Positions 1-7,025 of a stretch of DNA of 17,576 nt are shown piece after piece. Numbering within the stretch: position 1 is the first letter of the stretch; each line of letters begins with the position of its first letter. Under the pieces are notes generated by a model, which was not told the DNA's origin, made no database searches, and worked only from the letters and a program-made list of their open reading frames with translations. Position numbers and translations under genes: made by a program. Source of the stretch: Mageeibacillus sp. UBA5770 (lineage in GTDB: Bacteria > Bacillota_A > Clostridia > Saccharofermentanales > Saccharofermentanaceae); NCBI GenBank assembly GCA_002418705.1, contig DIEQ01000059.1, positions 1-17,576 on the forward strand, in the 5' to 3' direction.

Positions 1-519
1 AACTTTTTCGCCATAGAATGTATTGAGAGCAGATGCCGTCAGCCCGCCCAATTCATCATCAATCTCTTCCGGAACACCTTTCATGGTAATTGTTTCAGGT
101 GCTTTCGTCGAATCGCTGTAGGAATATTCAATTAGATCCTGATACCGATCCATATCGGCTGCACTGACCGCTACTATATATGGATAGAAATTCGAATCAC
201 CTGCAATGCAGAAATTAATAGTGTCATCAAAGTTAGAGGCAAATGGCTCGGACAGAAACTGCATGGTCAGGCGGCTGTATTTATATGCGATCCTTCCCGG
301 CAAATTATCAGTAAAAATATCCGTAATCGCAGTTGTTACACCGGGATCAAAGATTTCTGCATTTTCCATCTCTGCAGCCACCTGTGCTTTCGATGACAGT
401 AATGAAAAGATGCCAAATGAAATAAACGAGCAAATCAAACCGAGAAGAACAATCCTTTGAAAAAGCCAATTTTTATTGTTTAACACTTTTTTCATTGTAT
501 CGGAATATTCATTTTTCAT
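1..519 (-). CDS. Membrane-anchored protein of unknown function, C-terminus outside the window
   Basis: Open reading frame of 173 codons that continues past the left edge. The ATG at 519 is preceded by AGAGGA about 7 bases upstream. The protein starts with a charged stretch and then one hydrophobic segment at about residues 22-42, which fits a single N-terminal transmembrane anchor or uncleaved signal. The rest, from about residue 44, is hydrophilic and acidic and probably lies outside the membrane. I do not recognise the family and see no catalytic motif. The upstream region is very AT-rich and carries an 8-bp-arm palindrome (584-603) and an 11-bp direct repeat that partly covers its ribosome binding site. 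The reading frame and start are seen directly; the extracellular location is inferred. Confidence 0.8.
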   Translation of the reverse strand, partial: MKNEYSDTMKKVLNNKNWLFQRIVLLGLICSFISFGIFSLLSSKAQVAAEMENAEIFDPGVTTAITDIFTDNLPGRIAYKYSRLTMQFLSEPFASNFDDTINFCIAGDSNFYPYIVAVSAADMDRYQDLIEYSYSDSTKAPETITMKGVPEEIDDELGGLTASALNTFYGEKV

Positions 520-583
520 TTGTATATCCTCTTATTTTTATAAAATATATTATAAAAGATATTATAAGGTTTACATTTTTATT

Positions 584-603
584 TGTATATCCAATGATAT
601 ACA
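584..603. promoter_or_regulatory. Operator-like palindrome upstream of the edge gene
   Basis: Perfect inverted repeat TGTATATC-CAAT-GATATACA (8-bp arms, 4-base centre). It lies in the AT-rich gap between the divergent gene starting at 519 and the nitroreductase remnant starting at 738. The 11-mer TTTGTATATCC within its left side also occurs at 519-529, over the ribosome-binding region of the edge gene. Size and symmetry fit a dimeric repressor site; the binding protein is unknown. Confidence 0.4.
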
Positions 604-737
604 TAAATGGCTTATTTTATTTACTTAAATCATGATGTTTTAATGAGTGCACACAAAAACATGCAGAAGGTTCCGTGTGTTACAATGACAGTGCTTTTCG
701 GGTTAATACGATGAACAGGTACGCATTAGGAGTATAT

Positions 738-1037
738 ATGGAATTTCAGAAATCGGTTATTGAACTTATAAAGACAAGGACCTCCTCCCGGTCGTATGAC
801 GAAAGAGAAATTAATACGTCTGATCTCAAAAAACTGACAGCTTATTTTGCCGAAATAAATGACGACAAATCCATTATGGCCCGCTTTGTCCTGGCCCACA
901 GCATCGGCACGCCCGGCGGCACCGCCAAAAAGCTAAGCACATACGGCTTCATAACGGGAGCTGGAAAGAATTCAAAAATATCCGAATGCCGTCCGACTGG
1001 GAATATATTATATCCTGGTCTTCAAGACCTTAAATGA
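738..1037 (+). pseudogene. Nitroreductase-family remnant, C-terminal part lost
   Basis: The ATG at 738 is preceded by AGGAG with good spacing, so I prefer it to the upstream in-frame ATG at 675. The first ~75 residues look like the start of a nitroreductase of the TM1586 type (flavin enzymes that reduce nitro or related compounds with NAD(P)H). Seen are an early RTSSRSYDEREI stretch, typical of the FMN-contacting N-terminus, and later GTPGGTAKKLSTYG. After about residue 75 the reading frame gives a short unrelated tail and stops at 99 residues, whereas the family usually has over 200. From base 959 another frame stays open for 24 codons (containing PSDWEYIISW), which may be the displaced end of the protein. 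The gene is therefore probably non-functional. It converges with the Cys-rich gene only 9 bases away. Confidence 0.6.
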
Positions 1038-1046
1038 CAGCTTCTT

Positions 1047-1259
1047 TTACAGAAGAAAGTTAGCTCTATACGCCTCATTGATCTCAGCAAGTTCCTTTTC
1101 ACCATCAATATAAGGCTGATACATATCATATGGATTCACTGCGCCATATGCGCCGCAGGCAGAACAATTTTCGCAGCTGCCGGCACCGCAGCCAAGTGAA
1201 TCCCTGACAATTTGTTCTCTTTGTTCTCGTGTCGTATTCTTAATCAGATATTTATCCAT
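1047..1259 (-). CDS. Small Cys-rich protein (70 aa), possible metal binding
   Basis: Seventy codons, ATG at 1259 preceded by AGGTGAT at good spacing. The middle of the protein has a tight cysteine cluster, C-G-A-G-S-C-E-N-C-S-A-C-G (pattern C-x4-C-x2-C-x2-C), followed by a glycine/tyrosine-containing stretch and an acidic C-terminal helix with the segment IDGEKELAEIN. The cluster could hold zinc or an iron-sulfur centre; this is inference. I recall similar small proteins of unknown function in Clostridia but cannot name a family. It lies downstream of the truncated OsmC-like gene on the same strand, separated by 70 bases that contain a strong hairpin, so it may be read from the same promoter. 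Confidence 0.75.
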   Translation of the reverse strand: MDKYLIKNTTREQREQIVRDSLGCGAGSCENCSACGAYGAVNPYDMYQPYIDGEKELAEINEAYRANFLL

Positions 1260-1277
1260 AATTTATCACCTGACAGA

Positions 1278-1306
1278 CAGAGCCCCGGTTATGCACCGGG
1301 GCTCTG
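1278..1306. terminator. Strong 12-bp hairpin between the OsmC-like and Cys-rich genes
   Basis: Perfect stem CAGAGCCCCGGT / ACCGGGGCTCTG around a 5-base loop. Neither side has a proper T-run (minus-strand 3' flank is TCTGTCAGG), so it may be a weak terminator, attenuator or RNA-stability element between the two minus-strand genes rather than a full stop of transcription. Confidence 0.45.
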
Positions 1307-1329
1307 CCCGTTTAACTAAATACTTCTTA

Positions 1330-1611
1330 TTACGCCAGTTTGATTTTCGGACCTGCGCCAAGATGGACCTTTGCGGTAGTCGCGATGCTGACCGGGACAT
1401 GCCCTGCATCGGAAAGAATAGCCGACAGGAACATGGAGAAACAGCCCGCATGCGCAGCGCCGATTAATTCTTCCGGATTTGTGCCGGGACCCTCTTCAAA
1501 ACGGGATGCCTTGGTGAATTCGCCTTCATATGCGCCGGATCCCAGGCGCATGGTGCCTTTTCCTTCGTCTAAACTTCCGGTCCAGATTGCTGATGATTCA
1601 CGAATAGCCAT
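1330..1611 (-). pseudogene. OsmC-family protein truncated after its N-terminal half
   Basis: ATG at 1611 with AAAGGAG upstream; the frame gives 93 residues, against about 140 for OsmC-type thiol peroxidases. The N-terminal half is well preserved: W10-T-G start, S36-R37-F-E-E with the conserved arginine, T44-N-P-E-E-L and the peroxidatic-type cysteine in A55-G-C57-F. OsmC proteins detoxify organic hydroperoxides with two cysteines; the second one, in the C-terminal half, is missing because the frame ends in tandem stops (TAATAA) right after PKIKLA. Only about 20 bases separate the stops from the following hairpin, so the missing part is deleted, not frameshifted. A good promoter and ribosome binding site remain, so a half-protein may still be made. 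Whether it has activity is unknown. Confidence 0.65.
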
Positions 1612-1654
1612 ATTATGCACTCCTTTACATACTAATGTTCCCAGGTACAAATTC

Positions 1655-1683
1655 AGCGTATCACTCGCTATTATGACTGTCAA
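1655..1683 (-). promoter_or_regulatory. Sigma-A-type promoter for the OsmC-like gene
   Basis: On the minus strand TTGACA (1678-1683), 17 bases, then TACGCT (1655-1660) with a TG one base before it (extended -10). It is 43 bases before the ATG at 1611. The -35 is consensus; the -10 is weak but helped by the TG. Confidence 0.5.
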
Positions 1684-1723
1684 TTTGCTTTCTAATATGA
1701 GATGGCTTTTCCCGCCTTATCTC

Positions 1724-2029
1724 CTAATCGCCGTCTCTGTTGCTGCGATTCTTGCGGCGGACAAGTGACAAGCCTCCGAAACCGCTGATAATCGCCATAT
1801 AGAATCCGAAATCATACCACCAGCCGGTATTCATGACTTCATAAACACGGATGCTTCTTTTAAATATTCCGGCAATGAGTGACACCGGCGCTATCCATCC
1901 GTGCCATACTCCCGAGAAAAATCCCGCAGGATGGACAGAGGTAGCAGCCCCGTCACCGGGTATGCATCCGGTCAGTACAAATACGGATATGACCAAAAAC
2001 ATGCTAAGTAAAAGTATTTTCTTTTTCAT
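1724..2029 (-). CDS. Small lipoprotein / membrane protein of unknown function
   Basis: 101 codons, ATG at 2029 preceded by AAGGAGG. The N-terminus is a lipoprotein signal: basic MKKK, hydrophobic core, lipobox L-T-G-C with Cys22. After it comes a short linker, the segment GFFSGVWHGWIAPVSLIAGIF (about residues 36-56, hydrophobic with conserved-looking aromatic residues) and a second hydrophobic stretch at about 73-90, then a basic tail RRKNRSNR. So the protein is likely lipid-anchored with one or two further membrane segments. I recall proteins with the same WHGW-x-xP pattern as short uncharacterised proteins in bacteria, but no function is known to me. It is divergent from the GntR regulator gene. 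Confidence 0.75.
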   Translation of the reverse strand: MKKKILLLSMFLVISVFVLTGCIPGDGAATSVHPAGFFSGVWHGWIAPVSLIAGIFKRSIRVYEVMNTGWWYDFGFYMAIISGFGGLSLVRRKNRSNRDGD

Positions 2030-2071
2030 ATGAAGCCCTCCTTATTGCATGAATCGATATCGTATTTTTAT

Positions 2072-2080
2072 ATTATACCA
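2072..2080 (-). promoter_or_regulatory. Extended -10 promoter for the small lipoprotein gene
   Basis: Minus-strand TGGTATAAT, a perfect TATAAT with the TG extension, 42 bases before the ATG at 2029. No convincing -35 at the usual distance, as is common for extended -10 promoters. Confidence 0.5.
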
Positions 2081-2155
2081 ATCAATTTGTTATTGCTATG
2101 GCCGGGGAAGTTATCATCGTATATGCCCTGCGGCCATGCCGTGAAGGAATTTTGG

Positions 2156-2190
2156 TTACAACAAGACCGGTCAAGTGGTATTATGATACC
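2156..2190 (+). promoter_or_regulatory. Promoter with overlapping operator-like palindrome for the GntR regulator
   Basis: TTACAA (2156-2161), 17 bases, TATTAT (2179-2184). The -10 lies inside the inverted repeat GGTAT-TATG-ATACC (2177-2190). A palindrome across the -10 of a regulator gene suggests self-repression by the GntR-type protein; this is inferred from position only. Confidence 0.45.
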
Positions 2191-2247
2191 GTACCAGTGA
2201 ATGAGCAGCCGGCATATCAAACACGTGCACTCAGTCAGGAGGCCCAT

Positions 2248-3276
2248 ATGGAAAGTGATTTACTCTATACAACGCTTAAAAATGAAATTATGCAGAAGAT
2301 ATTCACCGGAACATATAAAGACGGAGAATCAATCCCTTCCGAGAGGATACTGGCCCAGACATATAATATGAGCCGGGCTACAGTCAGGAAAGCCCTGGAA
2401 ATACTCGAAGGTGACGGAATCATTGAGCGTACATTGGGAAAAGGCACCGTCGTAAGCCTTAGTAATCGCAGCTACAAAGGCTGTCTTGACATGATTGCCC
2501 TCGTCGCACCTGCGCAGCGCAGATTTTTCGCAAAATTCATCAACAATTTCCAGAGAGTTGCCGACAAGCACAACTCCATGCTCGTTTTTATCCAGCAGTC
2601 GGAAGGCGAATCCATACATGACACGCTCTTCAGACTCCTTTTGAACAACATCCGCAACGTTGTAATCTGGCTTGATTACGAGACGATTGAAAAAGAATAT
2701 ATCCGGCGCCTGCGGGGCCTTGGCATGAATATCGTCTTTTTCGATATTACAGTATCTTCCCCCTATGCCGACTGCATCAGCCTCGACAATGATGATGCCA
2801 TATCGAAATTATACAATTATGCTCTCAAGACACGTGGGGACCGGATTGTCTATATCAGCCGGGAAAACACCAACCCGTCAAGTCTTCATGAGCGCGAACA
2901 GGCATATTTGAGCCTGTCACCGCTGGGGCTGATATGGAATTTCCCCTGGGACTACCGGGACTATCTTCGAAATCATACAGACAAATTCATATTCGAGAAT
3001 TTTATGCCGAAATACAAACCGGACACGGTAATCTGCAGCGACGGAGAACTCGGAATATCCCTCAAGGCGGCTATGCTTCAGGCAGGGATACAGGATGTCA
3101 TGTTACTAAGCCTCGACGATTTCGAAGAATCCGCGGAACTTGGGATCACGGTATACAGGCAGCCTTATGATCTCTATGCGGAAGCCATATACAACAGCTT
3201 TGCCGAGCAAAACTTCAACTCCGCGAAATGGACGGCAGCCATGCACAGGGTAAAGGGCGAGCTGATTATACGCTGA
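2248..3276 (+). CDS. GntR-family transcription regulator with LacI-like sugar-sensing domain (AraR type)
   Basis: 342 residues from the ATG at 2248, chosen because AGGAGG stands just upstream and the protein then starts directly at the winged helix; the in-frame ATG at 2098 would add 50 residues without homology. Residues ~5-70 are a GntR winged helix-turn-helix: an amphipathic first helix, then PSERILAQTYNMSRATVRKALEIL (shown here in part) and the wing residues ERTLGKGT. Residues ~75-342 look like the periplasmic-binding-protein fold used as a sensor by LacI and by AraR-type GntR regulators, with segments such as VVIWLDYE and DTVICSDGELGISLKAA. It probably binds a sugar or sugar phosphate and controls carbohydrate genes. 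It has its own promoter with an operator-like palindrome. Its targets cannot be read from the window; the nearby uptake operon is the obvious candidate. Confidence 0.88.
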   Translation: MESDLLYTTLKNEIMQKIFTGTYKDGESIPSERILAQTYNMSRATVRKALEILEGDGIIERTLGKGTVVSLSNRSYKGCLDMIALVAPAQRRFFAKFINNFQRVADKHNSMLVFIQQSEGESIHDTLFRLLLNNIRNVVIWLDYETIEKEYIRRLRGLGMNIVFFDITVSSPYADCISLDNDDAISKLYNYALKTRGDRIVYISRENTNPSSLHEREQAYLSLSPLGLIWNFPWDYRDYLRNHTDKFIFENFMPKYKPDTVICSDGELGISLKAAMLQAGIQDVMLLSLDDFEESAELGITVYRQPYDLYAEAIYNSFAEQNFNSAKWTAAMHRVKGELIIR

Positions 3277-3307
3277 GTATTAAAGGGCTGCTGTATCCGC
3301 CGCGATG

Positions 3308-3336
3308 TTGAATTGTCCGTCTGCAACAGATATACT
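3308..3336 (+). promoter_or_regulatory. Sigma-A promoter for the plus-strand LacI regulator
   Basis: TTGAAT (3308-3313), 17 bases, TATACT (3331-3336), 36 bases before the ATG at 3372. The gene can thus be transcribed independently of the GntR gene 95 bases upstream. The TATGAAA half-sites seen at the other LacI promoter are absent here. Confidence 0.55.
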
Positions 3337-3371
3337 TACATATAAAAATGATATTTTCTGAAGGTGATTAT

Positions 3372-4412
3372 ATGTCACATTTGTTCAAGGACATTGCCAT
3401 GGAAGCGGGTGTGTCCCAGGCAACCGTATCGCGCGTTTTTAATAATTCCGGTTACGTCAGCAGTGAGAAAAGAAGCGCTGTTCTTGCGGCCGCTGGTAAA
3501 ATCGGATATACCCATGTAGAAACCGAGAAAAACTTCGAAAAAATGTCGAGGGACATCATCGGTGTCGTTATTCCGGATATTATGAACCCGTTTTTCAGTG
3601 AAGTCATCAAGGGTATCAACCAGGTAGCCCGGGCAAATAAAATCAATGTTCTGATTTGCGACACGGACGAAAGCCCTGACCAGGAAATCCAGTCTTTACA
3701 GACTTTGCGCCGCGAGAAAGTTGGCGGTATTATCATAACTCCTACTTCCGAAGTGGTTGAGTATAACGCAGAATATTTAAAGGAACTAAACTCGTTGGGA
3801 ATACCAATTGTACTCCTCGACCGTGATGTCAAACTCTCAAGTTATGACGGTGTTTTTTTAGACAGTGTCAAAGGTTCTTTCGACGCTGTGAAGGAACTTA
3901 TCGAATGCGGTCATACGGAAATTGCCATTATTGCCGGAACCATTACCACCAAGCCCGGCATCGATCGACTGAAAGGATATCTTGAGGCCCTGCGCCTCTA
4001 CAATATTCCCATAAAGGAAGATTACATTTTCTACGGGAATTTCAAACTGGAAAATGCATATGAGCTCGCTGCACGCTTGCTCGATACAAAAAAAGAAGTG
4101 ACTGCCATTTTTTCGTCCAACAATCTGATGTCCGTCGGCTGCCTGCAGGCAATTCTCGACCGGGATCTTTCCATACCCGAAGATATCGCCCTCGTATCCT
4201 TCGATGACTTTTATCTTTTCGGATCTAAAGGCATCAACATAACTGCCGTCGCACGCCCAACCCGCGAAATGGGAATTGAAGCCGCAACAATCCTCGTGGA
4301 AAAAATGAAAAAAGGCAAAAAATACAAAGATCAGGTTACGAAGCGGATTATTCTGTCACCGCATCTTGTCATTCGCGGTTCGGAAAAATACCCTGTGAAC
4401 AGAAGAAAATAA
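3372..4412 (+). CDS. LacI-family transcription regulator (copy 1)
   Basis: 346 residues from the ATG at 3372, preceded by AAGGTGAT; the in-frame ATG at 3348 has no ribosome binding site. Residues ~4-50 form the LacI DNA-binding domain: FKDIAMEAGVSQATVSRVFNN with the hinge-helix region following. From ~60 on is the sugar-binding domain, with typical segments IGVVIPDIMNPFFSEVIKGI, GGIIITPTS, PIVLLDRDV, a TKPGIDRLKGY segment and a SNNLMSVG segment. It is strikingly similar, segment by segment, to the LacI protein at the other end of the sugar locus (10663-11694), so the two are paralogues, probably sensing related ligands. It lies head to end against the uptake operon and shares a two-sided hairpin with it. 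Role: repressor or activator of sugar genes, exact target inferred only. Confidence 0.92.
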   Translation: MSHLFKDIAMEAGVSQATVSRVFNNSGYVSSEKRSAVLAAAGKIGYTHVETEKNFEKMSRDIIGVVIPDIMNPFFSEVIKGINQVARANKINVLICDTDESPDQEIQSLQTLRREKVGGIIITPTSEVVEYNAEYLKELNSLGIPIVLLDRDVKLSSYDGVFLDSVKGSFDAVKELIECGHTEIAIIAGTITTKPGIDRLKGYLEALRLYNIPIKEDYIFYGNFKLENAYELAARLLDTKKEVTAIFSSNNLMSVGCLQAILDRDLSIPEDIALVSFDDFYLFGSKGINITAVARPTREMGIEAATILVEKMKKGKKYKDQVTKRIILSPHLVIRGSEKYPVNRRK

Positions 4413-4416
4413 AATA

Positions 4417-4456
4417 GCCCGGTTATGCTGAAATTCTCACATCAGCAAAACCGGGC
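4417..4456. terminator. Bidirectional terminator between LacI copy 1 and the sugar operon
   Basis: 15-bp stem GCCCGGTTATGCTGA / TCAGCAAAACCGGGC with one A-A mismatch and a 10-base loop. On the minus strand it is followed by TATTTTATTTT, a good U-tract, so it best fits the end of the FucU-ending operon. On the plus strand the tail is poor in T, but the stem starts 4 bases after the LacI stop and may serve that gene too. Confidence 0.75.
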
Positions 4457-4472
4457 ATATCCTCGTGAATTT

Positions 4473-4916
4473 TCAGTTTTGAATGACGACACCTTTCTGG
4501 ATCATAAAGCATCCGTATAATGCCTTTTCACTGGTAGCCAGTACCGCATATGCCTGTTTGGCCTTTTCATAAAACGCAAATCTTTCAATACTTGTGAATG
4601 CCTTTTCGCCGCGCGGATCATACTTCCCCACAATGCTCTTGAACTCATCCCAAACCGGCGTCTCCACATTGTCACAAGCCTGCACCTGCATGAGTGTAAC
4701 GGGGTGCTCAACAGAATTATCCAATGGCAGCAGCTGCAGAATCGCGTCCAGCAAATCCGTATTATTATGACCGTCACAGCGGATAAGAATACTGTTTTTT
4801 GCTGTCGAAGCTGCCGGATAATGAATATCGCCGAATACAAGCACATCTCCATGCCCCATCTCAGCAAGGACTTTTAACAAATCCGGGGAAAGAATCGTCG
4901 GGATACCTTTTAACAT
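4473..4916 (-). CDS. fucU: RbsD/FucU-family sugar mutarotase, FucU-like
   Basis: 147 residues, ATG at 4916 with AAGGA upstream, last gene of the sugar operon, 27 bases after permease 2. Members catalyse interconversion of sugar anomers or ring forms (ribose for RbsD, L-fucose for FucU), feeding the kinase or isomerase. The sequence follows FucU more than RbsD: start MLKGIPTILSPDLLKVLAEM, then G-H22-G-D with the catalytic-type histidine, F-G-D30-I-H, and near the end ERFAFYEKAKQAYAVL. In the C-terminal substrate motif, usually Y-x-N, the tyrosine is kept (Y134) but the asparagine is replaced by cysteine (YGC136). It acts in the cytoplasm, probably on the sugar imported by the transporter beside it. 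Family sure; sugar not. Confidence 0.88.
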   Translation of the reverse strand: MLKGIPTILSPDLLKVLAEMGHGDVLVFGDIHYPAASTAKNSILIRCDGHNNTDLLDAILQLLPLDNSVEHPVTLMQVQACDNVETPVWDEFKSIVGKYDPRGEKAFTSIERFAFYEKAKQAYAVLATSEKALYGCFMIQKGVVIQN

Positions 4917-4943
4917 AAGATCACATCCTTTTCACATATTTGA

Positions 4944-5972
4944 TCAGGCTTTTTTTGCGTTCCTGATTCTTTTATTTTCATTGTGCCGGGTTCTAAAAAA
5001 ATTGAAAATCATAACAAGTGCAAGGACAAGTCCCCAAATCAGATCCTTAAGGAAGTTCACGTTGGTTAAGCTAAGCATATTCATTCCGGTTGACAGGAAT
5101 TGGAGCGTCAGCAAGGCAATGACAATGCCGCCGATCGAGCCGAAGCCGCCGTCGGGATTAATGCCGCCGAGGACGACAACCAGAATCGAATGCAGCGTAT
5201 AGGTTGTGCCATAATCGGCCTTGGCCTGATTCGTACGGGCTATCAGAAGGAAGCCGGCAATACCGGCCAGCACACCGGAAATCATATAGTTGATTTTCAG
5301 CATTTTCGCGTTGTCGATACCGCTGAATTCTGAAGCTGTCATATTCGTGCCCATCATGTAGAGTTTGATGCCGAAAGTGGTCTTGTGCAGCAGTATGTAT
5401 AAGACAACGGTAACTACCACAAAAAAGATCAGGGGATAAGGAATAACTCCGAACAGCGAGCCATTTCCAATTTCCGCAAATACTTCAGGAAAGCCCAGAA
5501 TAGCCTTTCCTTCACTCAGGATAATGGCAATACCCATGAATGCCTGCATGGTACCGAGTGTTGCGAGGATCGGCGGAATGTTGATTTCTGAAATCAGAAA
5601 ACCATTCACAAGTCCGCAAAGCAAACCGACAACGATGACAATCAGGAAAGCTATGCCAATATACAGGGCCTGAGTGGCCGGAGCGGCATCCTTTGGAATA
5701 GCATTTGCGATGAAATATGCTGATACGATACCGGCAAGATTGGCTGTACCGACCATTGAAAGATCAATGCCCCCTGACAGCATGGCCAGCATAACGCCAA
5801 TGGAAATAATTCCGATCTCAGGAAACTGAAAAGCCATTGATGTAAAATTATCAATATGAAAATATCGTGACGGATTGGAAAAGCCCATGACTACAAAGAC
5901 GATAATCATAAAGATGAACAGCCAAGTCAGGTAACTGTCACCCTTTCTCTTTTTTACCAAATTATTTATCAT
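4944..5972 (-). CDS. CUT2-type sugar ABC transporter permease 2
   Basis: 342 residues, ATG at 5972 preceded by GGAGGT. An integral membrane protein of the BPD_transp_2 family, with roughly eight to ten hydrophobic segments, a basic N-terminus (VKKRKGD) and a basic C-terminal tail (NENKRIRNAKKA). Family marks seen: LSGGIDLS (65-72), the segment LLCGLVNGFLISEINIPPIL near the middle, and VVVLGGINPDGGFGSIGG toward the end, the loop region facing the ATPase. It is paralogous to permease 1, which lies 16 bases upstream. Together the two probably form a heterodimeric channel, as in LsrCD, RhaPQ or YtfT-YjfF systems, which is known for some but not all CUT2 importers. Confidence 0.93.
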   Translation of the reverse strand: MINNLVKKRKGDSYLTWLFIFMIIVFVVMGFSNPSRYFHIDNFTSMAFQFPEIGIISIGVMLAMLSGGIDLSMVGTANLAGIVSAYFIANAIPKDAAPATQALYIGIAFLIVIVVGLLCGLVNGFLISEINIPPILATLGTMQAFMGIAIILSEGKAILGFPEVFAEIGNGSLFGVIPYPLIFFVVVTVVLYILLHKTTFGIKLYMMGTNMTASEFSGIDNAKMLKINYMISGVLAGIAGFLLIARTNQAKADYGTTYTLHSILVVVLGGINPDGGFGSIGGIVIALLTLQFLSTGMNMLSLTNVNFLKDLIWGLVLALVMIFNFFRTRHNENKRIRNAKKA

Positions 5973-5988
5973 ATTCGACCTCCGGTGT

Positions 5989-7002
5989 TTAGTTTGCCAC
6001 TTCGACTTTCAGCTGCTTCTTCATTCTTTTTGCCTGATAAGATGAGATACCGACACCGATAATGATGATCATTCCGGTTACAAATCTTTGCCAGAATGAT
6101 GGCACGCCTATCAGAATCAGACTGTTGCTCATGATGGTCACAAGCGCTACGCCAAACAGGGTACCGGAAATCGAGCCATGTCCGCCGGTGATCCTGACGC
6201 CGCCGATAACTACAGAAGCAATGATAATCATTTCCTTGCCAAGCAAGTCAACCGGATTCGAGTTAAGCATCATAATTGTGTGGACCATACCGGCGAGACC
6301 CGAGATAATACCGACATAGGCATAGACGAACATCTGGATTTTCTTTACATTGAAGCCTGCCCTCTGCGCAGAGTTGACATCCCCGCCAATGGCATATATG
6401 CCTCTTCCCAGCATTGTGAACTTCATAATAAAGAAAGTGACTGCCACAACGGCTATCAGAACCAAAAAAGTTGTCGGCAGGGGCGATTTGAAACCATATT
6501 CATTTTCTGCTATGGCTATGACTGACTTACCGGCATCGTAAATGCCTTGCGGTACATTAGAAATTTCCCGTGCACCGATAAAGAAGAGCATAAATCCGGT
6601 TATCATGCTGCTGGATGCCAGGGTTGCGATCAGCGGCTGAATTTTGATATAAGCAATCAGGAAACCGTTGAGTAAGCCCAGAATCAAACCAAAGCCAATG
6701 GTCATGGCATAAAAAAGAATTACATTTCCTTCATACATCGAATCGTAAAGGATCTTTGTTGTCGTGAACATTGCAAAGGACCCAACTGCTGCGCAGGATA
6801 CATCAATCCCCCCTGATATCAGGACGACATAAGCTCCTATCGCAAAAATACCAAGTTCAGTGCCGCTCCTCAGCATATCGAACAAGCTGGAAACGGTAAA
6901 AAACGTCGAATTGATTGAGCCGATGACAATGCATAATCCAATCACCGAAATCAAGATAAAAAACTCGTTTTTACTGGTCAGATAACGCAGCCTTTTTTTC
7001 AT
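5989..7002 (-). CDS. CUT2-type sugar ABC transporter permease 1
   Basis: 337 residues if started at the ATG at 7002. The GAGGA ribosome binding site directly abuts the in-frame ATG at 7011 (no spacing), while it stands 9 bases before the ATG at 7002; the latter start is therefore preferred. BPD_transp_2 family membrane protein with several hydrophobic helices, ISGGIDVS at 62-69, GLLNGFLIAYIKIQPLIATL in the middle (key part LLNGFLIA) and a VVIGGVRITGGHGSISG loop. A basic tail (AKRMKKQLK) ends it. It lies 23 bases after the ATPase gene and 16 before permease 2, so all three are co-transcribed and the two permeases likely make one channel. Confidence 0.92.
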   Translation of the reverse strand: MKKRLRYLTSKNEFFILISVIGLCIVIGSINSTFFTVSSLFDMLRSGTELGIFAIGAYVVLISGGIDVSCAAVGSFAMFTTTKILYDSMYEGNVILFYAMTIGFGLILGLLNGFLIAYIKIQPLIATLASSSMITGFMLFFIGAREISNVPQGIYDAGKSVIAIAENEYGFKSPLPTTFLVLIAVVAVTFFIMKFTMLGRGIYAIGGDVNSAQRAGFNVKKIQMFVYAYVGIISGLAGMVHTIMMLNSNPVDLLGKEMIIIASVVIGGVRITGGHGSISGTLFGVALVTIMSNSLILIGVPSFWQRFVTGMIIIIGVGISSYQAKRMKKQLKVEVAN

Positions 7003-7025
7003 TGTACTCATTCCTCATTTGCTTT

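Noticed and set aside
520..2100. Insertion element or transposon scar as cause of the two truncated genes
   Set aside because: No transposase fragment, terminal inverted repeat or target duplication could be found around the truncation points.
4502..4867. 121-codon ORF inside the mutarotase gene, same strand, another frame
   Set aside because: Shadow frame with unnatural composition rich in Cys, Trp and Ile; the FucU frame has clear family motifs.
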